NCBI GenBank assembly: GCA_900769465.1
Contig: CAAGGT010000271.1
Location: forward strand, 1 to 28,183
Origin: Bacteroidaceae bacterium
Lineage (GTDB): Bacteria > Bacteroidota > Bacteroidia > Bacteroidales > Bacteroidaceae
DNA length: 28,183 bases
Direction: 5' to 3'
The notes beneath the pieces are model-generated. The model ran no database searches. It was not told the DNA's origin and saw nothing but the letters and a program-made list of their open reading frames with translations. Below are positions 23,611 through 28,183 of the stretch, piece after piece (the stretch's first letter is position 1; every line of letters starts with the position of its first letter). A program made the translations under genes and the position numbers.

Positions 23611-25290
23611 ATGAGACATTTTATAAGCTATTTCAACGATGCCGTAAAAAAGTATTGGGATTTGGAGGCGGTCACCAACTTTGGAAAAAAGACTTATACC
23701 TATGGTCAGGTGGCGCAGCAAATAGCAAAATACCACATCCTCTTCAAGGAGGTTGGCATAGAAAAGGGTGATAAGGTCGCCATTTATGCACGTAACTCGG
23801 CAGAATGGGTGATTGCCTATTTTGCAACGCTTACATACGATGCAGTAACAGTGCCATTTCTTCCCGATTTTATTCCTGCAGCAGTAGCTGAACTTGGTGC
23901 TTTCTCAGAGTGCAAGCTCATCATTGCCGATGACATTGCCATAAATGGTTTGAAGGAGGATGCAAAACATATCGCGCAACTGGAGACTACCGAAGGTTTT
24001 TCAGGCATTCTCAATATAAATGATTTGAGCGTTGCTCATGCAACAGACAAAGCACTGGCTGCAACACGTGAGACTCTTGACGAGCATTTTGCAAAGCTCT
24101 ATCCGGCCGGTCTAGCTGCTGCTGACATCAACTACTATCCCGAGGAGCGCGACATGGAGGCTGTTGTTGAAATCAGTTTCACATCGGGCACAACAAGTGC
24201 TACATCAAAGGGTGTTGTTCTTCCTGCTCGCTCACTGTCGGCAAACCTTGAGTTCGGCCGTCGCACATTGCCTGCTACCTCGGGTGGAAACATCTTTGCA
24301 GTTCTGCCTATGGCTCACATGTTCGGTCAGGCGTTCGACGTGCTCTATCCTATAACCAGTGGCTCTCATGTATATGTGATGCCCGGCAAACCGTCACCGA
24401 CACGTTTGATAAGCGGCTTGGGTACCGTTAGACCATACATGTTCCTCACAGTTCCCTTGGTTATAGAGAAAATCTTCAAGTCAAAAGTGTTCCCGGTTAC
24501 ACGCAAGAATCCCGCGAAGTTGCTTTTGAAGATACCCGGACTTAGAAGGATTGTTCTTAACAAGATAAAGAGTTCGCTTTTGACAGCCTTCGGTAACAAT
24601 TTCTCGGTTGGTGTAATCATCGGTGGTGCGGCGCTGAACCGTGAGGTCGAGGATTTGCTAAAGAAGATGAAGTTCCCTTACACAGTGGGTTATGGAATGA
24701 CCGAGTGTGGTCCTATCATTTCATATTGCGACAGGGCTGACTATGTAAAATACTCATGTGGAAAGTATGTAGGTTCAGTTGATATCCGTATCGACTCATC
24801 AAATCCATACCGTGTGCTTGGCGAGATTCAGGTCAAGGGCGATGCCGTTATGCATGGCTACTACAAGAATGAGGAGGCTACATCGGCGGCATTTACAAGC
24901 GATGGTTGGTTGAGAACCGGTGATATGGGTATTTTCGACCGCAAGGGTAACCTCTTTATCAAGGGCCGTTGCAAGAATATGATTCTCACAGCAAGCGGAC
25001 AGAATATCTACCCCGAGGAGATTGAGGATAAGATTAATAACTTGCCATACGTTGTAGAGTCATTGGTTGTTGGACGCAAGAATGCAATCGTTGCGCTTGT
25101 TGTTGCCGACTACGAGGCTGGTAAGAAAGCCGGTCTTGATGAAAAGGCGCTTGAGAAACTCATTGACGAGAATGTCTTGGCCTTGAATACCGAACTGGCA
25201 GCATACAGCAAGATCGGTTACACCGAAATCCGTAGCGAAGCTTTTGAAAAGACTCCAAAACAGAGTATCAGAAGATTTATGTATTCGTAA
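23611..25290 (+). CDS. Long-chain acyl-CoA ligase-like AMP-binding protein, copy 3
   Basis: 559 aa from the ATG at 23611 (MRHFISYFNDAVKKYW); this start aligns with those of copies 1 and 2 and gives all three the same length, while a start at 23527 would add 28 residues from the promoter region. Motifs: P-loop TSGTTSATSKG (191-201, one residue longer than usual, as in copy 2), ILYPITSG in place of the LFPLAGG of copy 2, YGMTECGPIISY, DGWLRTGDMG, GRCKNMILTASGQNIYPEEI and TPKQSIRRFMYS. The position of the likely adenylation lysine (554) is Arg here, whereas copies 1 and 2 have Lys. The ligase may therefore be impaired in adenylation, use another lysine (Lys550 is nearby), or be specialised. Terminator at 25309-25347. 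Confidence 0.9.
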   Translation: MRHFISYFNDAVKKYWDLEAVTNFGKKTYTYGQVAQQIAKYHILFKEVGIEKGDKVAIYARNSAEWVIAYFATLTYDAVTVPFLPDFIPAAVAELGAFSECKLIIADDIAINGLKEDAKHIAQLETTEGFSGILNINDLSVAHATDKALAATRETLDEHFAKLYPAGLAAADINYYPEERDMEAVVEISFTSGTTSATSKGVVLPARSLSANLEFGRRTLPATSGGNIFAVLPMAHMFGQAFDVLYPITSGSHVYVMPGKPSPTRLISGLGTVRPYMFLTVPLVIEKIFKSKVFPVTRKNPAKLLLKIPGLRRIVLNKIKSSLLTAFGNNFSVGVIIGGAALNREVEDLLKKMKFPYTVGYGMTECGPIISYCDRADYVKYSCGKYVGSVDIRIDSSNPYRVLGEIQVKGDAVMHGYYKNEEATSAAFTSDGWLRTGDMGIFDRKGNLFIKGRCKNMILTASGQNIYPEEIEDKINNLPYVVESLVVGRKNAIVALVVADYEAGKKAGLDEKALEKLIDENVLALNTELAAYSKIGYTEIRSEAFEKTPKQSIRRFMYS

Positions 25291-25308
25291 ATAATTTTTA
25301 CCATATTG

Positions 25309-25347
25309 CATTGCTCCGAACCATGCGGTTCGGAGCAATGTTTTTTT
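25309..25347 (+). terminator. Terminator of ligase copy 3
   Basis: CATTGCTCCGAAC (25309-25321) pairs perfectly with GTTCGGAGCAATG (25328-25340), loop CATGCG, followed by T7. The T-run also forms part of the -33 element of the next promoter. Confidence 0.9.
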
Positions 25348-25375
25348 GCAGTATCGCCATAAAACCTTACCTTTG
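25345..25375 (+). promoter_or_regulatory. Promoter of the nitrilase-family gene
   Basis: TTTG (25345-25348), a 19-nt spacer, then TACCTTTG (25368-25375), a perfect TAnnTTTG. Predicted start near 25382, 15 nt before the ATG. Confidence 0.65.
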
Positions 25376-25396
25376 CCATAAATAACAGAATATTTT

Positions 25397-26134
25397 ATGA
25401 AAATAACAGTCATACAACAGAATATAGCCTGGAAAGATGTTGAAACCAATATAAGAACTTTAGAGCAACTTGTAGTCAATGCCGAAAAGGCCGACCTTTA
25501 CTTGTTTCCCGAGATGTGTTCAACCGGCTTCTGTATGCAACCACAAGGTGTTGCCGAGGAGGTGGGTGGTGCTACCGTGCAGTTGATGAAACGTCTTGCT
25601 GTGCAGTACGATGCTGCAATGGCTGTGCCTGTAATGGTACACGAGGAGGGCAAATACTTCAACCGCATGTACTTTATCACTCCCGATGGTGTACAGGGAC
25701 AGTATGACAAGAACAATCTCTTTGAGTACAGTGGCGAGGACAAGGTCTTTACTCACGGAACAGAGGCTGTCATCTGGCAGTGGCGCGGCGTGCGTTTCCG
25801 TCCGGCAATCTGCTACGACCTGCGTTTCCCGGCATTCCTCTACAACAGGGCACAGTACGATGTCTTGCTTGTATCGGCCAATTTCCCCGACAGCCGCTTG
25901 CTTGCCTGGGACACCCTTGTACGTGCCCGTGCTATAGAAAATATCTGCTATGTGGCGGCAAGCAACCGTGTGGGCACCGATGAATATGGCACTTATAAAG
26001 GGCACAGCGTCATCTTGAGCCCTTATGGTCAAACACTTGCAGCCTGCAACGACAACGAGCAGGGTAGTGTGACCGTTGCGCTTGATGATGAGATGTTGCA
26101 GAAGATTAGAGTAATGCAGCAATTCAACAAATAA
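25397..26134 (+). CDS. Carbon-nitrogen hydrolase (omega-amidase/YafV-like nitrilase)
   Basis: 245 aa. Nitrilase-superfamily amidase with the full Glu-Lys-Cys triad: Glu39 in YLFPEMCSTGF, Lys105 in GQYDKNNLF and Cys139 in FRPAICYDLRFP. Length and motif wording fit the YafV/Nit2 omega-amidase branch, which hydrolyses alpha-ketoglutaramate or alpha-ketosuccinamate to the 2-oxo acid and ammonia and so clears by-products of glutamine transamination. Substrate is inferred from the branch, not shown. Cytoplasmic; no signal peptide. It is preceded by its own promoter and faces the leftward HsdR_N gene across only 21 bp with no obvious terminator, so their transcripts probably overlap at the 3' ends. 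Confidence 0.88.
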   Translation: MKITVIQQNIAWKDVETNIRTLEQLVVNAEKADLYLFPEMCSTGFCMQPQGVAEEVGGATVQLMKRLAVQYDAAMAVPVMVHEEGKYFNRMYFITPDGVQGQYDKNNLFEYSGEDKVFTHGTEAVIWQWRGVRFRPAICYDLRFPAFLYNRAQYDVLLVSANFPDSRLLAWDTLVRARAIENICYVAASNRVGTDEYGTYKGHSVILSPYGQTLAACNDNEQGSVTVALDDEMLQKIRVMQQFNK

Positions 26135-26155
26135 CATAATAATAGATGTGTTTGA

Positions 26156-26617
26156 TTAAAGCATCTCTATTATCTTGTCGTATTCCGGAATTTCCTGCAG
26201 AAAGGTGAATGTGTTGTTATCGTAGTCCATCTTGCAGCAATAGTGTTGCAGACCGTTGCTCACAATCAGGTAATCCACTTTCAGTATAAGGTTGTAGCGC
26301 GATATTTGTGCAAACACATCTTTGGTAATCTTTACTGTGGGCGCCTTGTATTCAATGATTGCGCGTGGTTTGAGTGCCTTGTCATATACAACGGTGTCGC
26401 AGCGGCGGTTCATACCATTTAGCGTTATTGAAATCTCGTTGCCCATCAGTGTGGCAGGGTAGCCTTTGTACTCGAGCAGATAATGTACGAAATGCTGGCG
26501 CACCCACTCCTCGGGGGTGAGTGCCACATAGCAACGGCGCAAGGTGTCGAAAATTTGTCTTTTGCCGTCGTTTACTATTATTTTTGTGTCAAAAGTAGGT
26601 AGGTTTAATGCCGGCAT
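26156..26617 (-). CDS. Stand-alone HsdR_N-type protein, PD-(D/E)XK fold
   Basis: 153 aa, resembling the N-terminal nuclease domain of type I restriction R subunits, found alone in many Bacteroidales. The PD-(D/E)XK core is visible: Asp74 in NRRCDTVVYD, then Glu89 and Lys91 in RAIIEYKAP, with a Gln in DVFAQISRYN (about 100-109) as the QxxxY-like motif. No helicase or specificity or methylase genes are adjacent, so it is not an R-M system here; a DNA-maintenance role is suggested by its divergent pairing with holA. The cell function of these stand-alone proteins is unknown to me. The start is supported by the minus-strand -7 element at 26647-26640, about 23 nt upstream. Confidence 0.8.
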   Translation of the reverse strand: MPALNLPTFDTKIIVNDGKRQIFDTLRRCYVALTPEEWVRQHFVHYLLEYKGYPATLMGNEISITLNGMNRRCDTVVYDKALKPRAIIEYKAPTVKITKDVFAQISRYNLILKVDYLIVSNGLQHYCCKMDYDNNTFTFLQEIPEYDKIIEML

Positions 26618-26621
26618 TTCA

Positions 26622-26648
26622 CTATCTTTGCATTTTATGCAAAGATAG
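26622..26648. promoter_or_regulatory. Palindrome containing two overlapping divergent promoters
   Basis: CTATCTTTGCA (26622-26632) and TGCAAAGATAG (26638-26648) are perfect inverted arms around a 5-nt loop. Each arm contains TATCTTTG, a perfect TAnnTTTG, one per strand: rightward (26623-26630) toward holA and leftward (26647-26640) toward the HsdR_N gene. Predicted starts are near 26637 and 26633, so the two polymerase footprints overlap almost completely. The rightward leader to holA would be about 49 nt. Confidence 0.6.
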
Positions 26649-26685
26649 ATTATTTTATCGGGAATTTGCGCTAAAATAAAGAATT

Positions 26686-27699
26686 ATGGCAAAATATACT
26701 TACGAATCAATAATGTCGGAACTCAAATCAGGAATCTACCATCCCGTCTATTACCTTATGGGCGAGGAGGGGTACTACACCGACAAGATAACCGATTACA
26801 TAATAGAGAACTCGCTCACCGAGGTGGAACGCGATTTCAATCTCACCATATTCTATGGCCTTGAGAGTGACATAGACACAATTGTCACAGCAGCCAAGCG
26901 CTTTCCTATGATGGCTGAACGTCAGGTAATCGTAGTGCGCGAAGCGCAGTTGCTAAAGAATATCGACAACCTGCTGTTCTATCTTCAGAACCCACAGCCC
27001 ACGACAGTGCTTCTTTTTGCACACAAGAACGGCTCGATAGACAAACGCAAAAAGGTGGCGGCAGAGCTTGAGCGCAAAGGTGTGGTACTCGATTCAAAGA
27101 AAATGAAAGACGAGCAATTGCCCGCGTTCATCAATGCGTGTATGCGCGAGAAGGGGCTGACAGCCGACAATAAGTCGGTGCAGATGATTCGTGAGTCAAT
27201 CGGTGCCGACCTCTCGCGTATTGCCGGTGAGATAGACAAACTGGCAATAGCATTGCCGCAAGGAACAACTGCCATCACCCCCGAACTTGTCGAGGAGCAT
27301 ATTGGTATAAGCAAGGAGTACAATAACTTTGAGTTGCAGAACGCCCTTGTAAACAAGGATATCTATAAGGCAAACAAGATAATAAACTACTTTGCCCGTA
27401 ACCCCAAGAAAAACCCTATACAGATGACATTGGCGCTGCTCTTCAGCTTCTTCTCCAATGTCATGATGAGCTATTATGCGCCCGACAAGAGCGAACGTGG
27501 CGTTGCCGAGTTTCTGGGTTTGCGCAGCACGTGGGGTGTAGGTGACTATATCAAGGCAATGCGTAACTACAAGGCCATGCACGTGATGGAGATACTGCAT
27601 CTCATTCGCCTTGCCGATGCACAGTCCAAAGGTGCCGAGGGAACACAGATACCCGACGGGGAGATAATGCGTGAGCTGCTCTACAAGATTTTGCACTGA
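26686..27699 (+). CDS. holA: DNA polymerase III delta subunit (clamp loader)
   Basis: 337 aa. The delta subunit of the clamp loader opens the beta sliding clamp during loading onto primed DNA. The N-terminal segment HPVYYLMGEEGYYTDKITDY is the typical family start (PVYLLxGEExxLxDK). It is followed by FYGLESDIDTIVTAAKRFPM and MMAERQVIVVREAQLL, a middle GADLSRIAGEIDKLAI helix, and the C-terminal domain with NNFELQNALVNKDIYKANKI. The length is normal for the family. It is divergent from the HsdR_N gene and followed after 20 nt by a codirectional PD-(D/E)XK-like gene, with which it may form an operon. Confidence 0.9.
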   Translation: MAKYTYESIMSELKSGIYHPVYYLMGEEGYYTDKITDYIIENSLTEVERDFNLTIFYGLESDIDTIVTAAKRFPMMAERQVIVVREAQLLKNIDNLLFYLQNPQPTTVLLFAHKNGSIDKRKKVAAELERKGVVLDSKKMKDEQLPAFINACMREKGLTADNKSVQMIRESIGADLSRIAGEIDKLAIALPQGTTAITPELVEEHIGISKEYNNFELQNALVNKDIYKANKIINYFARNPKKNPIQMTLALLFSFFSNVMMSYYAPDKSERGVAEFLGLRSTWGVGDYIKAMRNYKAMHVMEILHLIRLADAQSKGAEGTQIPDGEIMRELLYKILH

Positions 27700-27719
27700 T
27701 AAAGAAAAAACACTGGACA

Positions 27720-28183
27720 ATGACAAATAAAAATTTGAATGGCTCGGATATCACTTTCGGGCAAGATGGAAAATTATCTTTCAATGAAGAGGCTCACCGC
27801 TATTCGCTGAATGGGGTGGAATTCCGTTCTGTGAGCAATGTAGTGGGGATGTTCTTTGCAGAGTTCGATGCCGTAGGCATCAGCCTGAAGAAATGTTTTG
27901 GAAATGAAACCGAGGCAGCCAAGCTGCGCGAGGTATGGGAAAGTAAAGGTGCTGTCGCAAGCCAGGCAGGAACATTCCTGCACAAGCAGATTGAGGACTA
28001 TCTCAATGGAAAGCAGACACCCGAGCTTTTGTGCGACGTATGCTACAATGGCAACTATGTGAAGCTGAACGAGACGGTGGACATATCGCGCGAGTGGAGC
28101 TATTTCAAATCATTTGAGAGAAACACCACATTCCAACCGTTCCGCACCGAGTGGAGGATATATGATGCAGATGCGCGCATTGC
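27720..28183 (+). CDS. PD-(D/E)XK nuclease-like protein, 3' end outside window
   Basis: Starts with ATG at 27720, 20 nt after the holA stop, and remains open to the window end (154 codons visible). The product begins MTNKNLNGSDITFGQDGKLS. The segment SQAGTFLHKQIEDYLNGK (about 81-98) matches the GxxxH motif I that opens RecB/Cas4-like PD-(D/E)XK nucleases, and the last visible residues, FRTEWRIYDADARI, look like the strand leading to the GTID metal-binding Asp expected just beyond the edge. It may be a housekeeping or phage-type nuclease; the metal-binding part is not in view, so activity cannot be judged. Its closeness to holA suggests co-transcription. Confidence 0.65.
   Translation, partial: MTNKNLNGSDITFGQDGKLSFNEEAHRYSLNGVEFRSVSNVVGMFFAEFDAVGISLKKCFGNETEAAKLREVWESKGAVASQAGTFLHKQIEDYLNGKQTPELLCDVCYNGNYVKLNETVDISREWSYFKSFERNTTFQPFRTEWRIYDADARI

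Noticed and set aside
26156..26617. Type I restriction-modification system
   Set aside because: Only an R-subunit N-terminal-like domain is present; there is no helicase domain, specificity subunit or methylase nearby.

Overview
The window looks like chromosomal DNA of a gut-type member of the Bacteroidales. Three things point there. Most genes are preceded by the Bacteroidetes -7 promoter element TAnnTTTG, sometimes with a TTG/TTTG about 20 nt upstream, and not by clear Shine-Dalgarno sites. Several secreted proteins end in an IYDxxGRxV...GIYIxxGxKV tail familiar from this order. The gene content (M60 peptidase, GH35, GH20, HsdR_N-like protein, holA) also fits. Genus cannot be fixed from the sequence alone.

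Layout. Positions 1-73 hold the start of a leftward gene, possibly an insertion-sequence protein. Positions 113-430 are a gene-free, hairpin-rich repeat-like stretch. A leftward GMP synthase (488-1795) has a truncated glutaminase domain. Upstream of it sits a small leftward transcription unit (about 1897-2066) with its own promoter, a 28-codon ORF and a strong terminator. Rightward from 2174 lie a giant secreted M60 metallopeptidase, a 30-residue putative lipoprotein, GAPDH, a lipoprotein GH35 beta-galactosidase and a LOG-like Rossmann protein. A leftward multidomain GH20 hexosaminidase follows, then a rightward DUF5715-like lipoprotein and a leftward carboxyltransferase of the pyruvate carboxylase/oxaloacetate decarboxylase type. 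After about 640 bp without a gene come three tandem acyl-CoA ligase paralogues of equal length (559 aa each), then a nitrilase-family amidase, a leftward HsdR_N-type protein, holA, and the start of a PD-(D/E)XK-like gene that runs off the window.

How the genes may work together. The M60 peptidase, GH35 and GH20 are all exported and carry carbohydrate-binding modules, so together they fit attack on mucin-type O-glycoproteins, although they are separate transcription units with no SusC/SusD pair. GAPDH and the carboxyltransferase belong to central carbon metabolism. The acyl-CoA ligases would activate fatty or other carboxylic acids. Most units are separated by strong hairpin terminators, so the region is mainly monocistronic.

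Most notable points: the small promoter-ORF-terminator unit ahead of guaA; the glutaminase-defective GMP synthase; the carboxyltransferase whose biotinyl-like domain lacks the biotin lysine motif; the ligase triplication with a one-residue P-loop insertion in copies 2 and 3 and a Lys-to-Arg change near the C terminus of copy 3; and two overlapping divergent promoters built into one palindrome between the HsdR_N gene and holA.
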